64,000 bases of DNA, taken from assembly GCA_018436925.1 (NCBI GenBank), contig JAHDKI010000002.1:112024-176023 (forward strand). Reading direction: 5' to 3'. The DNA is from Syntrophaceae bacterium (lineage in GTDB: Bacteria; Desulfobacterota; Syntrophia; Syntrophales; Smithellaceae). The stretch's first letter is position 1, and every line of letters begins with the position of its first letter. Below, piece by piece: positions 8,215 through 17,483 of this stretch. The notes under the pieces were generated by a model, which was given only the letters and a program-made list of their open reading frames with translations, did not search any database and was not told where the DNA came from. The position numbers and the translations under genes were made by a program.

Positions 8215-8655
8215 TTAGTCCACCGTATAAACGGTATCGCAAACGGGATCGCCGGCCGCACGAGTCTTTAAAATCCGAAGCGTTGTTTTGCCTCCGGTGG
8301 CCGCAAAAAAATATTCGCGATCGATTGCCATCACCGCTTCGCACAACTTGCGCGACGTGTTTTCCAATCCGAAGGGGCAAGTCTTCCCCTGGATCTGAAA
8401 CCGCTGATCGGAAATCTCGACGACGTTGATATCCGCCGGATCGAAGTTTTTTGTAAACGCCGCGGCCACCGACGACAGGCGCTCGTCGGCAAGCTTGCGC
8501 GCCAGTTTCAGGCCCAGCGACCGTCCCTGACGGCCGAGGACATCCTCCACCAGGGGCAGACTGCCCTCGCCGTATTTTTCATAAAAGGTTTTAATCAAAA
8601 GCCCCTGCGCCTCGGTGGCGTTTTTCGGCAGCACATCGTCTGATTTTTGAGTCAT
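8215..8655 (-). CDS. Hypothetical protein, possible V4R/METHANOGEN_AC-like fold
   Basis: A 146-residue soluble protein that I do not firmly recognise. The middle has EAQGLLIKTFYEKYGEGSLP and a helical stretch rich in LARKLADERL. The C-terminal half has a conserved-looking CPFGLENTSRKLCEAVMAID followed by a beta segment ending GDPVCDTVYTVD. The arrangement CP-G plus a closing C-x-Y is reminiscent of small heme or metal-sensing output domains related to V4R, but this is a weak resemblance. It is downstream of, and on the same strand as, the radical SAM gene at 8734, with about 78 bases between them. Confidence 0.5.
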   Translation of the reverse strand: MTQKSDDVLPKNATEAQGLLIKTFYEKYGEGSLPLVEDVLGRQGRSLGLKLARKLADERLSSVAAAFTKNFDPADINVVEISDQRFQIQGKTCPFGLENTSRKLCEAVMAIDREYFFAATGGKTTLRILKTRAAGDPVCDTVYTVD

Positions 8656-8733
8656 CTTCGTTCCTCCGAATCAATGTTTCCGACACTGTCATGTTTCGGC
8701 GGCGATTTCAATCACGATGATGGCCGGACACGA

Positions 8734-9723
8734 TCAGCGGTTGGTTTTTCCCTTTTCCATAAATATTTTCCATCCCGCGACGATCGATCCCGGCACGCCG
8801 TCCAGCGCGCCGGACGCTTCGGCCACCGGCGTGAATCCGCAGGCTCGGCAGGAAATCGTCCCGCGATTTTTCACGTAGCAGCCGGTCGTCACCGTTCCGT
8901 CGGGATCGACGTTGATTAAAAGATCGTCGTGACAGCGCCAGTCGTTTTCGATCATGGCCCGCAGCCGATTTGCCGAATTCATCACGCGATGGCCGTCCTT
9001 TTTGAGGCGCAGCAGGGTCAAAACGGCTCTGCGCCGCTCATCGGACGACAAGGTCAAATTCTCCTCCCCTTGGTGGTAGGGATAAAAAAACTGGAAGGTC
9101 ATGCCTTTCACGCTCGGCATGCGTCGGACTTCATCCGCCAGCAAGTCGAGGTCCTCAACATTTCTGCGATTGATCGTGCAATGGACAAAAACGCGGGGAT
9201 GCGTCGTCGCTGAGAGGTTTTCCATCACGCGGTCGTATGAAGCGCCGCGCAGTTCGTCGTGCGTCTTTTTCGTTCCGTCGAGACTCACCCAGATCAGATC
9301 GGCGGGCGCATCGAGCGGATAGGTGCCGTTGGTGGTCACGGCCACGCGCAAAAAACGCTTGCGAGCGTAAGCGATCAAATCGGGAAGACGATACTTGCCG
9401 TCGCGCCACAGCAGGGGCTCTCCGCCTTCGAAGACAACGATGCGCGCCTGCCGACAGGCCAGCTCATCCAACGCGCCAACCGCCGTGCGCCAGACCATCC
9501 GCATGGCTGCTTCCGAAGCGCGCAGATGGAACGGACAACCCAGGCATTGCAGATTGCATTGATAGGTGAGCTTAAAACTGGCCAGCAAGGGAATTTTTCG
9601 ATTGAGAACCTTGCGTTGAAAAAAGAAATCTGCCAGATCCAGAAGCCAGGGTAAACGCGCGCCGGGGTCCGAACCGGTGGAAACGGGTGATGAGATCACG
9701 GTTGTCTCTAGATTTTTCTTCAC
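8734..9723 (-). CDS. Radical SAM/SPASM-like protein
   Basis: A 329-residue radical SAM enzyme. The cluster motif C-x3-C-x2-C is in TYQCNLQCLGCPFHLR near residue 55, followed by the glycine-rich FEGGEPLLW. A C-terminal group of four cysteines (C in the CHDDLL segment, TTGCYVKN and SCRACGF) suggests an auxiliary iron-sulfur cluster as in SPASM-type peptide or lipid modifying enzymes. The start is uncertain: GTG at 9723 is used, and a TTG two codons earlier is possible; both lie at the edge of a repeat tract. Substrate is unknown and no precursor peptide gene was seen beside it. Confidence 0.8.
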   Translation of the reverse strand: MKKNLETTVISSPVSTGSDPGARLPWLLDLADFFFQRKVLNRKIPLLASFKLTYQCNLQCLGCPFHLRASEAAMRMVWRTAVGALDELACRQARIVVFEGGEPLLWRDGKYRLPDLIAYARKRFLRVAVTTNGTYPLDAPADLIWVSLDGTKKTHDELRGASYDRVMENLSATTHPRVFVHCTINRRNVEDLDLLADEVRRMPSVKGMTFQFFYPYHQGEENLTLSSDERRRAVLTLLRLKKDGHRVMNSANRLRAMIENDWRCHDDLLINVDPDGTVTTGCYVKNRGTISCRACGFTPVAEASGALDGVPGSIVAGWKIFMEKGKTNR

Positions 9724-9728
9724 ATACA

Positions 9729-9771
9729 ACGCCTTACTTCTGACGCCTCACGCCTTCACGCCTTACGCTTT
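9729..9771. repeat. Degenerate tandem heptamer repeat
   Basis: On the plus strand ACGCCTT-type 7-mers occur at 9729, 9743, 9750, 9758 and 9765, with one spacer base and one diverged unit. The tract runs from the radical SAM start into the tyrS stop codon and last codons. It has the same period as the AAACTTG tract at 8164 but a different sequence. Confidence 0.7.
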
Positions 9772-11049
9772 CATCTCCACGATGAGATATTTCTTTTTGC
9801 CCTTGCGCAGGCGCAGTTCGGCGCCGGAAGCGAAGTCGTCGGGCGAAAGCTTTTCATCGACGGCTTTAATCTGGCGTTCACTGCAATAAATGCCGCCCTG
9901 CTCGATCAGGCGTTTGGCTTCGGACATGGACTGGGTCAGGCCTGATTTGGCGCAAAGCGACGTGATCAGCAACCCGGCATCCAGATCCGCCCGGGACACC
10001 GAAAAACGGGGAATCGCCGACGTGTCCGCCTGCGGCGCTTCGCGCGGGATATCGCTGGATGCAAACAAATCCGGAGCGACCGGACGCGAATGAAAGGCCT
10101 CCATTGAGGCGCGCCAGGCCGCGCGGGCGGCCTCGGCGCCGTGCGTGACTTTCGTCGCTTCGTAGGCCAGAACCGCCTTGGCCATGTTCAGGCTTGAGTC
10201 GGCCAGCGTCTTGACGGCAGCGATTTCTTCCAGAGGCAGGAAAGTAAAAAGTTTTAAAAATCTTTCGACGTCCGCGTCCTCGCAGTTGACCCAATATTGA
10301 TAATATTCGTAGGGGGTGGTGAGATTGGCGTCAAGCCAGACCGTGCCTTTTTCCGTCTTGCCCATCTTGTGGCCCGTCGCGGTCGTAATGAGCGGAAACG
10401 TCAGCGCATGGGCGTCTTTGGCTTCAACTTTGCGGATGAGTTCGGTGCCGGCAAGCATATTGCCCCACTGATCGTTGCCGCCCATCTGCAACAGGCATCC
10501 GTGATTCTGATACAGATACAGAAAGTCGTAGCCCTGCAGAAGCATGTAATTGAATTCAATAAAATTGAGCCCTTTTTCCAGGCGGATCTTGTAGCTTTCC
10601 GCCGCGAGCATCCGGTTGACGCTGAAATGCCGGCCGATGTCGCGGAGAAATTCAATATAGTTGATTTTCGTGAGCCAGTCGGCGTTGTTGAGCAAAAGCG
10701 CCTTGCCGTCTGTAAAATCCATGTAGCGGGAAAGCTGTTCGCCCAGGCACGCCGCGTTGGCGTCGATCTGCTCAAGGGTGAGCACCTGTCGCATTTCCGT
10801 CTTCCCGCTGGGATCGCCGATCAATCCCGTGCCGCCGCCCACCAGGGCGATGGGCCGGTTGCCGGTTTTCTGCATGTGCGTCAGCGCCATGATCGGCACG
10901 AGGCTCCCGATATGCAGACTCGCGGCGGTGGGATCGAACCCGATGTAGCAGGTGACCGGCCCGTCCTTGAACTGCTCCGCAATCAAAGCTTCGTCTGTGA
11001 ACTGCTCGATGAACCCTCTTTCCTTTAAAACCTCATAGCCGCTTTTCAT
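9763..11049 (-). CDS. tyrS: Tyrosyl-tRNA synthetase
   Basis: A 428-residue class I aminoacyl-tRNA synthetase that charges tRNA-Tyr in the cytoplasm. Visible are YIGFDPTAASLHIGSLVPIM (HIGH-type motif), GGGTGLIGDPSGK, the tyrosine pocket QGYDFLYLYQNHGC, MGGNDQWGNM and KMGKT in place of KMSKS, which marks the bacterial TyrRS group. The last 70 residues form an S4 RNA-binding domain (SMSEAKRLIEQGGIY). It follows ymdB by 16 bases on the same strand and is probably the end of the zapA-rny-ymdB transcript. Confidence 0.96.
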   Translation of the reverse strand: MKSGYEVLKERGFIEQFTDEALIAEQFKDGPVTCYIGFDPTAASLHIGSLVPIMALTHMQKTGNRPIALVGGGTGLIGDPSGKTEMRQVLTLEQIDANAACLGEQLSRYMDFTDGKALLLNNADWLTKINYIEFLRDIGRHFSVNRMLAAESYKIRLEKGLNFIEFNYMLLQGYDFLYLYQNHGCLLQMGGNDQWGNMLAGTELIRKVEAKDAHALTFPLITTATGHKMGKTEKGTVWLDANLTTPYEYYQYWVNCEDADVERFLKLFTFLPLEEIAAVKTLADSSLNMAKAVLAYEATKVTHGAEAARAAWRASMEAFHSRPVAPDLFASSDIPREAPQADTSAIPRFSVSRADLDAGLLITSLCAKSGLTQSMSEAKRLIEQGGIYCSERQIKAVDEKLSPDDFASGAELRLRKGKKKYLIVEMKA

Positions 11050-11065
11050 GCCTGATGATCTCCCT

Positions 11066-11854
11066 TTACTCGTCTTGCAATTTCACACTGATCCGCTCGA
11101 TGGCGGAGGCCCTGCCGGTTGACTCGTCGATTTCCAGAAGCGCGCCTTGCAGGCGGACGTCGTTTTTGGCCACCTCGAACTTATTGGGCAGTTGCGTCAA
11201 AAACCGCTCGATAATCGCTTCCTTGCGGATGCCGATGACCGAATCGAAAGGTCCGGTCATGCCCACGTCGCTTAAGTATGCGGTCCCTCCCGGCAGAATT
11301 TCGTCATCGGCCGTCTGAACGTGCGTATGCGTCCCCAGCACCGCCGAGACCTGGCCGTCGAGGTACCAGCCCAGCGCCCGTTTTTCAGAAGTCGCCTCTG
11401 CGTGAATATCGACGATGATCATGTTGGTTTTCATTCGGAGCCGCGCGATCTCCTCTTGCGCCCGCATAAAAGGACAATCGATCGGCTGCATGAAGATCCG
11501 TCCCGCCAGATTGACAACGCCCACCAGATGCCCGGCCGGCGAAGGGTAAACGACGATGCCGCGCCCCGGCACGACCGTCGGATAGTTGGCGGGACGCAAC
11601 AGTGTCTCGTAGTCCGAAATGAACTCGAGCGCCTCTTTTTTGTCCCAGACGTGGTTGCCCGACGTCAGAATATCAATATGCGATTCATAAAGCTCTTCAA
11701 CGATATCGCGCGTAATGCCGAAGCCGGCCGCCGCGTTTTCACAATTGGCGATGACCAGATCAATCGAACGCGACGCGACCAGATGCGGCAACAGCTCTTT
11801 GATCGCCCGGCGGCCGGGCTTGCCGATGATGTCGCCGATAAACAGTATCTTCAT
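11066..11854 (-). CDS. ymdB: YmdB-family metallophosphoesterase (cyclic nucleotide phosphodiesterase)
   Basis: A 262-residue calcineurin-like phosphoesterase of the TIGR00282 family. The start MKILFIGDIIGKPGRRA carries the metal-binding Asp. NCENAAAGFGI and SGNHVWDKKE supply the Asn and His ligands, and VDIHAEATSEK and VLGTHTHVQTADDEI supply the later His residues. Bacillus YmdB hydrolyses 2',3'- and 3',5'-cyclic nucleotides and affects RNA decay. It lies directly downstream of rny, as in many bacteria, which supports an RNA metabolism role. Confidence 0.93.
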   Translation of the reverse strand: MKILFIGDIIGKPGRRAIKELLPHLVASRSIDLVIANCENAAAGFGITRDIVEELYESHIDILTSGNHVWDKKEALEFISDYETLLRPANYPTVVPGRGIVVYPSPAGHLVGVVNLAGRIFMQPIDCPFMRAQEEIARLRMKTNMIIVDIHAEATSEKRALGWYLDGQVSAVLGTHTHVQTADDEILPGGTAYLSDVGMTGPFDSVIGIRKEAIIERFLTQLPNKFEVAKNDVRLQGALLEIDESTGRASAIERISVKLQDE

Positions 11855-11876
11855 CTTCTCTTTAGCTTTCGCGGCC

Positions 11877-13442
11877 CTACTTGGCGAAGTTGGACACCCG
11901 AGTTTCGCGGATGACCGTCACTTTGATCTGACCGGGGTAGGTCAGCTCGTTTTCAATCTTCTTGATGATGTCGTTGCACAGCATCACCGCGTCATTGTCC
12001 GAAATTTTTTCGTTTTCCACCATAATCCGGATTTCACGTCCGGCTTGAATGGCAAAGCATTTATCCACGCCGTTGAACGAATGCGCAATCTTTTCAAGTT
12101 CCTCCAGCCGCTGAACATACGTGGACAACATCTCGCGCCGGGCGCCGGGCCGCGCCGCCGACAGCGTATCGGCCGCCTGAACCAGCACGCCCAGAAGCGT
12201 GTTGTTTCGGCCGTCGTCATGATGCGTGGCAATGGCCTGGACAATGCGGGGATTCTCCCCGAAACGCTTGGCGAAGTCCGCCCCGATCGCCGCATGCGTG
12301 CCTTCGATCTTGTGGTCGACCGCCTTGCCGATATCATGCAGCAACCCCGCTCGCTTGGCTTCTTTGATGTTCATTTTCAATTCGGCGGCCATCAATCCGG
12401 TCAGATAAGCCACGTCAATGGAATGCTGCAACACGTTTTGCGAATAACTCGTGCGGTATTTCAACGACCCCAACATGGTGATAATTTCCGGATGAATGTC
12501 GTGGACGCCGCAGTCAAAAGACGCCTTTTCGCCCGTTTCCCGGATGATCTGGTCAACTTCCTTTTCAACTTTTTTCACGATGTCTTCAATGCGGCCCGGG
12601 TGAATCCGGCCGTCCTGAATCAGACGTTCCAGCGAAATGCGGGCAACTTCCCGGCGCACCGGGTCGAAACTCGACAGCACCACCGCTTCGGGCGTATCGT
12701 CCACGATCAGATCAATGCCGGTGGCCGCCTCGATGGCGCGGATGTTGCGCCCCTCACGGCCGATGATGCGCCCTTTCATCTCCTCGCTGGGCAGCGGGAC
12801 AACCGATACGGTGTTTTCCGCCACATAGTCGCCCGCGTAGCGCTGAATCGCGTAGGCGATAATTTCACGGGATTTCCGGTCGGCGGTCAACTTGGCCTCT
12901 TCTTCGATTTTTCTCACCAGCACCGCCGCATCTCTTTTGGCATCGGATTCCATTGAAGAAATCAGAATGTTTTTGGCCTCCTCCGGGGTGATGCCGGCGA
13001 TCCGTTCGAGCTGCTCTTTTTGCGCTTCGACCAGCGCGTCGAGTTTCTTGTGCTTTTCTTCAACGGACTGCTCTTTCTGATTGACAGTCTTCTCCCGGCC
13101 TTCGATGGCCGCTTCCTTTTGAGCCAGCGTATCCACTCTTTTTTCCAGATTTTCCTCTTTCGACCGGACGCGCCGTTCCAGCGATTCGAGACTCGCTTTG
13201 ACCTCTTTGGTCTCGCGGTCCAAATCCGCTTTCATCTTAAGCAGATTCTCCTTGGCCTGCAAAATCGCTTCTTTCTTAATCGTTTCGGCTTCTTTTTTAG
13301 ACTCCTCCACAATCCTGGCCGCCAGGCTTTCAGAGGCTTTGACTTTCTTGGTTGTAAAGATCTGTTTGAGCACATATCCGAAAATCGCGCCGCACAAACC
13401 CGCTGCAATAATGATCAGAATCGACAAACTGCCGTTTAACAT
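11877..13442 (-). CDS. rny: Ribonuclease Y
   Basis: A 521-residue membrane-anchored endoribonuclease that starts mRNA decay. It begins with a transmembrane helix ([20 protein letters not shown]), then a long coiled coil to about residue 200. A KH domain follows ([20 protein letters not shown]), then an HD domain with the metal motif [13 protein letters not shown] near residue 360. Length matches the family. GGGAGG lies before the ATG. It sits between the 6S RNA gene and ymdB on the same strand, the arrangement seen in Geobacter and relatives. Confidence 0.97.
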   Translation of the reverse strand: MLNGSLSILIIIAAGLCGAIFGYVLKQIFTTKKVKASESLAARIVEESKKEAETIKKEAILQAKENLLKMKADLDRETKEVKASLESLERRVRSKEENLEKRVDTLAQKEAAIEGREKTVNQKEQSVEEKHKKLDALVEAQKEQLERIAGITPEEAKNILISSMESDAKRDAAVLVRKIEEEAKLTADRKSREIIAYAIQRYAGDYVAENTVSVVPLPSEEMKGRIIGREGRNIRAIEAATGIDLIVDDTPEAVVLSSFDPVRREVARISLERLIQDGRIHPGRIEDIVKKVEKEVDQIIRETGEKASFDCGVHDIHPEIITMLGSLKYRTSYSQNVLQHSIDVAYLTGLMAAELKMNIKEAKRAGLLHDIGKAVDHKIEGTHAAIGADFAKRFGENPRIVQAIATHHDDGRNNTLLGVLVQAADTLSAARPGARREMLSTYVQRLEELEKIAHSFNGVDKCFAIQAGREIRIMVENEKISDNDAVMLCNDIIKKIENELTYPGQIKVTVIRETRVSNFAK

Positions 13443-13630
13443 GATGGATCCTCCCTTTTGGCTCCTTAAAAGACGGCACCCCTTTTCCCTGTACCCGCAT
13501 CAGACTGCAAAGACCGTCTTTAGGGAGCTATATTTAAACCTTCCGGCAAACGTTTAGACGCCGCCGAAGGATTCAGTGTTGAGTTGTTGTATGGAGAGTA
13601 TGGGTCTGGAAAGGTCGACGAAGGTTATAA

Positions 13631-13825
13631 AAAACCCCCGCCTATGCCGTGTTAATCACGATTTTGAACCTTTTTACTAAGTGGGCGCCCGGTGTTGCTT
13701 GCTTCAGGCTTTCTGCCACCCGACCAGCGGAAAAGGCGGACATGCACACCGCAAACAAGATTAGGCCCCAGGTTCAAAGTGTTGGCTCAAAAACAAATGA
13801 CAATCACGCACATCGCAGGGGAACT
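13631..13825 (-). ncRNA. ssrS: 6S RNA
   Basis: The minus strand from 13825 to 13631 folds as 6S RNA. The 5' CCCCTGC (about 13821-13815) pairs with GCGGGGG at the 3' end (13641-13635), extended by TGTGC/GCATA and GTG/CAC. Inside are the typical segments AACCTGGGGCC, GGTCGGGTGGCAGAAAGCC and GCAAGCAACACCGGGCGCCC. 6S RNA mimics an open promoter and traps sigma-70 RNA polymerase in stationary phase. It begins 4-10 bases after the zapA stop, the conserved location in proteobacteria. The stretch 13443-13630 between it and rny holds no gene and no clear signal. Exact ends are estimates. Confidence 0.82.
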
Positions 13826-13828
13826 CAA

Positions 13829-14107
13829 TTAACTTGCACTTTCAATCAGTTGAATCAGTTTTTCGGACCGATGCGTCAGTTGATTGCACAGATCCTTGTT
13901 CACTCCCTCTAACCTCAATAAATCTTCTGAAATGTTCAAAGCCGCCAGAATGGCCACGTCCAAAGCCCGAAGACCTTCTCCGGAGCGCAGAATTTCATCC
14001 ATCCTCTCATTGACAAATTGAACGACGTTGGCCACTTGTTCATTATCCGCATCACTTAAAACTGAAAGCTCCTGCCCCAGAATTTTAATGTTGTAGCGCT
14101 TTTTCAA
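13829..14107 (-). CDS. zapA: Cell division protein ZapA
   Basis: A 92-residue protein that bundles FtsZ filaments at mid-cell. The N-terminal KKRYNIKILGQELSVLSDAD and the following NVVQFVNERMDEI are the ZapA head domain, and the C-terminal half is a coiled coil. Length is slightly shorter than the E. coli protein, as usual in deltaproteobacteria. It is flanked by the small coiled-coil gene upstream and the 6S RNA gene downstream, the standard neighbourhood. Confidence 0.92.
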   Translation of the reverse strand: MKKRYNIKILGQELSVLSDADNEQVANVVQFVNERMDEILRSGEGLRALDVAILAALNISEDLLRLEGVNKDLCNQLTHRSEKLIQLIESAS

Positions 14108-14125
14108 AGTTTTCGCCCTGGCAGC

Positions 14126-14362
14126 TTATTTTGGCACCTCTATATCCGCAAGTAAATCAAGCAGTGAATCCACCCTCGCGCGTACGCTGTCCCTTTCCTC
14201 TTCCAATACTCTGAATCTGTTTTTGTACTCCTCTATCTCCGATTCTTTATTTTTTAACGCATCCTCCAATATCGTAATCTGTTTTTTCAAAAAAACCTGT
14301 TCGCTGACTATATGTTTAATTTTTTCTTCAAGCTCTGTAAATTTACCGATTTCCATGTGCAT
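14126..14362 (-). CDS. ZapB-like coiled-coil protein
   Basis: A 78-residue, almost fully coiled-coil, highly charged protein (heptads through KFTELEEKIKHIVSEQVFLK and on to VRARVDSLLDLLADIE). It lies 18 bases upstream of zapA on the same strand. In many proteobacteria the gene at this position encodes a ZapB-like partner of ZapA that layers FtsZ rings. The assignment comes from position and coiled-coil nature, since sequence conservation in this family is low. The start could be Met1 or Met3. Confidence 0.7.
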   Translation of the reverse strand: MHMEIGKFTELEEKIKHIVSEQVFLKKQITILEDALKNKESEIEEYKNRFRVLEEERDSVRARVDSLLDLLADIEVPK

Positions 14363-14433
14363 TGGCGTCCTTAGTTACCGAAATTATTGTCTGTTATCGC
14401 ACGGCTCCTTTATGCCAAGAAGCCCTTGGGATG

Positions 14434-15423
14434 TCAAGTCATTATTTCGGCCGGCAAGGCCTGCAATGAGGCGAAATAGCGTTTGAGCTCGGCTTGCATA
14501 TCCTCTCGGTTTTTCATCCGCCCGACCCTTTCGCGAAAACGGCCGGAACCGGGTAAACCCTTTGTATACCACAACAAATGCTTCCGAAAACGTCTTTCGG
14601 CAATTCGGTCGCCATAGAAGGACTCTTCCAGCTCCCAGTGTCTCAACATGAGACACTCCCGGTCGGGAAGCGACGGATGCACATCCGTCCATACGTCTTC
14701 GGACAGGTTGGTCATGCCTTGAAAGATCCAGGGATTCCCCAACGCGCCGCGGCCGACCATGACCGCGTGGCAACCGGTTTGGGCGATCATCCGGGCCGCA
14801 TCGGCAGATCTCCGGATATCTCCGTTGCCGATGACGGGAATGCCGACGCTTTGCCGAACGTCGGCGATGATTCGCCAATCGGCATGCCCGGAGAACCCCT
14901 GATTCGCCGTCCGGCCGTGGACAATCACCGCCTGCGCGCCCTCGGATTCAGCGATTCGGGCGATTTCCGGCGCATTCATGGATGAAGCGGTCCATCCCGC
15001 CCGGATTTTGACCGTGACCGGCGCCGCCGACGCTTTGACCACGGAAGCGATAATCCGGCCTGCCAGAGCGGGCGTCTTCATCAGGGCCGCGCCGGAGCCC
15101 GACTTGACGACTTTGCGGACCGGACATCCCATATTGATATCGATCACATCGGGGCTAAGTTCGGAAACCGTCGCCGCCGCCTTCGCCATGATCTCCGGAT
15201 CGGCGCCGAAGATCTGCACCCCCAAAGGACGGTCATCCGGCGTTGTGGCCAGATACTCAATGGTTCTTACCGACTCCCGAGTCAGACCGCTCGCGCTGAC
15301 CATTTCGGTAAAAGCCAACGCGCAGCCCAACTCCCGAACGATCAAACGAAAAGGCAGATTGGTAATGCCGGCCAGAGGGGCCAGGATCGCCTTTCCCCGG
15401 ATGCTCGTCCAAATATCCGCCAT
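14434..15423 (-). CDS. dusB: tRNA-dihydrouridine synthase
   Basis: A 329-residue FMN-dependent enzyme that reduces uridine to dihydrouridine in the tRNA D-loop. Visible features are APLAGITNLPFRLIVRELG at the start, the catalytic Cys in INMGCPVRKVVKSGSGAALM near residue 100, VKIRAGW, VHGRTANQGFSG and the FMN phosphate loop IGNGDI. Length fits DusB. It is followed by the ZapB-like gene and preceded by the nucleotidyltransferase gene four bases away, so it probably shares their transcript. Confidence 0.93.
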   Translation of the reverse strand: MADIWTSIRGKAILAPLAGITNLPFRLIVRELGCALAFTEMVSASGLTRESVRTIEYLATTPDDRPLGVQIFGADPEIMAKAAATVSELSPDVIDINMGCPVRKVVKSGSGAALMKTPALAGRIIASVVKASAAPVTVKIRAGWTASSMNAPEIARIAESEGAQAVIVHGRTANQGFSGHADWRIIADVRQSVGIPVIGNGDIRRSADAARMIAQTGCHAVMVGRGALGNPWIFQGMTNLSEDVWTDVHPSLPDRECLMLRHWELEESFYGDRIAERRFRKHLLWYTKGLPGSGRFRERVGRMKNREDMQAELKRYFASLQALPAEIMT

Positions 15424-15426
15424 GGT

Positions 15427-16182
15427 TCAACCCTGCGCAGAGCGTCTTTTGCCAAGAATGCGTTCAGCCAGGGCAAGCTCGTCAGGGGTATTGATTCCCA
15501 TCACCTCGCCGGGATCGGCTGCGACAAAGGCGACGGTTTTTTTCCCTTTTCTGCGGCTGATTTCAATAATGTCGGTCAGATAGTATTCCTTCTGCGCGTT
15601 ATCATTTCCGATTTGAGCCACCGCACCGAACAGATACGGACACTCGACGCAATAAATGCCTGTATTGATTTCCCGAACGGCCCGTTCTTCGGACGACGCG
15701 TCGCGAGCCTCGACAATCTTCACCACATCGCCGTTTTCATTTTTTATCACCCGCCCGTAATGGCCCGGATCATCGAGCACCACGGTCATGACCGTCACCT
15801 CCGCATGATGCCGCCGATGGCTTAAGACCAGATCGCAAAGCGTCTCGGGCCGCAAAAGCGGAACATCGCCGCAGAGAATCAAAACCGTCCCCTCATATCC
15901 GGCAAAAGCCCCGGCCGCCTGTGCAACCGCATGCCCGGTGCCCAGCTGCGGATTCTGCTCGACAAAAAACAATCCTTTTCCGGCAAAAGCGCTGCGGACC
16001 GCATCCGCCCGATGGCCGACCACGGCCACCAGCTTTTCGCACCCCGCGGCGCGCGCGGCATCCGTCACATAGGCCAGAAGCGGTCTGCCCAAAATCGGAT
16101 GCAGAACCTTGGGCAAATCGGATTTCATGCGGGTGCCCTTTCCCGCGGCCAGAATCAAAGCACCGACAGACTCTGCGTTCAC
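15427..16182 (-). CDS. Stand-alone GlmU-type sugar nucleotidyltransferase
   Basis: A 251-residue NTP transferase matching the N-terminal uridylyltransferase half of GlmU. It shows ALILAAGKGTRMKSDLPKVL, QNPQLGTGHAVAQA, LCGDVPLL, GYGR-like HYGRVIKN, REINTGIYC and KEYYLTDIIEI. The left-handed beta-helix acetyltransferase half is missing: the frame stops soon after GINTPDELALAERIL, with no continuation in the next gene (dusB). In bifunctional GlmU this domain makes UDP-GlcNAc from GlcNAc-1-P. The start is GTG with AGGGG upstream. It may supply UDP-GlcNAc or use a related sugar phosphate. Confidence 0.87.
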   Translation of the reverse strand: MNAESVGALILAAGKGTRMKSDLPKVLHPILGRPLLAYVTDAARAAGCEKLVAVVGHRADAVRSAFAGKGLFFVEQNPQLGTGHAVAQAAGAFAGYEGTVLILCGDVPLLRPETLCDLVLSHRRHHAEVTVMTVVLDDPGHYGRVIKNENGDVVKIVEARDASSEERAVREINTGIYCVECPYLFGAVAQIGNDNAQKEYYLTDIIEISRRKGKKTVAFVAADPGEVMGINTPDELALAERILGKRRSAQG

Positions 16183-16199
16183 TTTTCAACCCCTCCGTT

Positions 16200-17483
16200 T
16201 CAGCGGTTTTTCTTCTTTTCCAGGTGCGGCGGAAACGCCACCAGAACATCCTTGATCGACTTGGAATCCGCGTTGTCGATGATGAAGGTCACGCCGCCGT
16301 ATTCATGCTTTTCCTTGCGTTCCGGAATCCTGCCCAACTGCTGAAGCAGGAAGCCGCCCACGGTTTCATAGTCGCCTTCGGGAAATTTGACATCCAGAAT
16401 CTGCCCCAGCACGTCCATTTCCAATCGGCCTGAAATGAGATACCGCCCCGGCAAAATCTTCTTATAGAGTTTCTCTCCTGCGACATACTCATCGAGACTG
16501 CCGACGATCTCCTCGCCGATGTCTTCTATCGTCACAATGCCGACGGCCCCGCCGTATTCATCCACCACCACGGCCATTTGCTCCGACTTTTTCTGCATGG
16601 CCAAAAGCAGATCGCTGGCTTTTTTGGTCTCGGGCACGTAAAAAACACTCGATCGCATGCCCTGGGCCACCGTCGCCTGCCTTGATCCGGTGCCCTTTTC
16701 ATCGAGCAGCAGCATGGCCAACAGATCGAAATAATGCAAAATGCCGACGATGTTGTAAACGGTCTCGGCATACACCGGAATGCGCATGTATTTTTTGTCC
16801 GCCACAACGGCGGCCGCTTCGGCAAGCGTCATGGACGCCGGAAGCGCCGTCACGGCCGATATCGGCACCATGATCTGGGCGGCCGTGAGTTCCGAAAAAT
16901 CGAACACCCGGCTGATCATTTCTTTTTCAGTGCTGAGAATATCGCCTCCGACCGTTTTTTCCCCCAGAATGTACTTCAGGCCGTCTTTGGTGATGTGCGC
17001 GGACCGGGCGTTTGATTCATCGGCCGACAGGTGGACCGTTTGCCGCGATACGGCGGCAATCAGAAACGCGACCGGATAAAAAAGAATCGACGAAATGCGG
17101 ATAAACCAGGCCACCCGAACCGCCATCGCCTCGGCGTAATGGAGAAAGACGCTGCGCACAATGATCATCAAAAAGAGCGTCGGCAGCATGATCAGAAAAG
17201 CGATCTGTTCGCCCCGCTCCGGCCCGAAAGCCGAGATCAGAAGCCCCGTCATCAGCGTGGAGGCGGTGATGATCGCCAGATTGGTGCCGACCAGCGCCGT
17301 GGAAATGAACCACTCGGGCTTTTCTTTCAGGCGGACGGCCCAGGCGGCGCCGCTCGCGCCGCAACGCGCCCGGTATTTGATCTTGTTGAGGTCCGAGGCA
17401 AAAAGCGCGACTTCGCCGCCGGAATAGAGAATCTCCAGAAGCAGGCAAATCAGAATCACGCCGATGGTAAGGTAGATTATCAT
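16200..17483 (-). CDS. CNNM/CorC-type membrane protein (hemolysin family), copy 1
   Basis: A 427-residue inner-membrane protein with an N-terminal DUF21/CNNM domain of about four membrane segments ([20 protein letters not shown], then [18 protein letters not shown] and two more). A CBS pair follows ([36 protein letters not shown]), then a C-terminal CorC_HlyC domain ([20 protein letters not shown]). Members are implicated in magnesium or cobalt efflux; the hemolysin label is historical. Its start overlaps the stop of copy 2 by 4 bases, so the two are co-translated. Confidence 0.9.
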   Translation of the reverse strand: MIIYLTIGVILICLLLEILYSGGEVALFASDLNKIKYRARCGASGAAWAVRLKEKPEWFISTALVGTNLAIITASTLMTGLLISAFGPERGEQIAFLIMLPTLFLMIIVRSVFLHYAEAMAVRVAWFIRISSILFYPVAFLIAAVSRQTVHLSADESNARSAHITKDGLKYILGEKTVGGDILSTEKEMISRVFDFSELTAAQIMVPISAVTALPASMTLAEAAAVVADKKYMRIPVYAETVYNIVGILHYFDLLAMLLLDEKGTGSRQATVAQGMRSSVFYVPETKKASDLLLAMQKKSEQMAVVVDEYGGAVGIVTIEDIGEEIVGSLDEYVAGEKLYKKILPGRYLISGRLEMDVLGQILDVKFPEGDYETVGGFLLQQLGRIPERKEKHEYGGVTFIIDNADSKSIKDVLVAFPPHLEKKKNR

